Part shown: positions 5,051-5,072 of the stretch, one piece after another
How positions within the stretch are numbered: position 1 is the first letter of the stretch
Layout of the letters: every line of letters starts with the position of its first letter
From: Lawsonibacter sp.
Lineage (GTDB): Bacteria; Bacillota; Clostridia; Oscillospirales; Oscillospiraceae
Assembly: GCA_022798855.1 (NCBI GenBank)
Contig: JAAWNI010000165.1
Span: forward strand, 1 to 5,072
DNA length: 5,072 nt
Direction: 5' to 3'
Translations under genes and position numbers: made by a program
Notes under the pieces: model-generated
Told to the model about the DNA's origin: nothing
What the model saw: the letters and a program-made list of their open reading frames with translations, nothing else
Database searches by the model: none

Positions 5051-5072
5051 AAAGCATGGCGGAAAAAGAGCC

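Noticed and set aside
4962..5072. Possible plus-strand genes running off the right edge (ATG at 4962, or ATG at 5029 after AGGAA)
   Set aside because: Both stay open only to the window end. The first lacks a ribosome binding site, and both overlap the inverted-repeat structure. There is too little sequence to support a coding call.

Overview
The window looks like chromosomal DNA of a GC-rich gut-type Clostridium relative (Oscillospiraceae/Flavonifractor-like). This is inferred from the high GC of the coding regions, strong GGAGG ribosome binding sites, a LytTR regulator paired with a DUF3021-like membrane protein, and a Firmicutes-type cytoplasmic GH36 alpha-galactosidase. No species can be assigned from sequence alone.

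Layout. (1) Positions 1-681 hold a tandem array of six units, five of 115 bp and one of 94 bp, running off the left edge. Read on the minus strand, each unit starts like a tRNA: acceptor 5' strand, D-arm, and an anticodon loop CTCCTAA as in tRNA-Arg(CCU). Five of the six also carry a T-loop-like TTCGATY. None has a matching 3' acceptor strand, so these are tRNA-derived or tRNA-mimicking repeats and not working tRNAs. (2) Positions 682-837 are a compact divergent control region. It has a near-consensus minus-strand promoter (TTGACA-17-TAAAAT) aimed at the array, a near-consensus plus-strand promoter (TGGACA-17-TATACT) aimed at the operon, and between them two 9-bp direct repeats exactly 21 bp apart that resemble LytTR binding sites. 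(3) Positions 838-2580 are a tightly coupled plus-strand operon: a LytTR DNA-binding protein that seems to start at ACG, an eight-helix membrane protein with a DUF3021-like N-terminal half, and a four-helix membrane protein. (4) A shared hairpin at 2582-2609 separates this operon from a convergent gene. (5) Positions 2628-4814, minus strand, encode a complete 728-residue alpha-galactosidase with both catalytic aspartates. (6) Positions 4815-5072 hold its promoter and two stretches rich in inverted repeats.

Working model (inference). The LytTR protein and its membrane partners form a 'LytTR regulatory system', in which a membrane protein restrains its cognate regulator, as in streptococcal HdrRM and BrsRM. 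The regulator probably binds the tandem site upstream of its own gene. Because the same site also faces the promoter of the tRNA-like array, the array RNA may be part of the regulon. That link is the most unusual aspect of the window. The alpha-galactosidase appears to be an independent carbohydrate-use gene.
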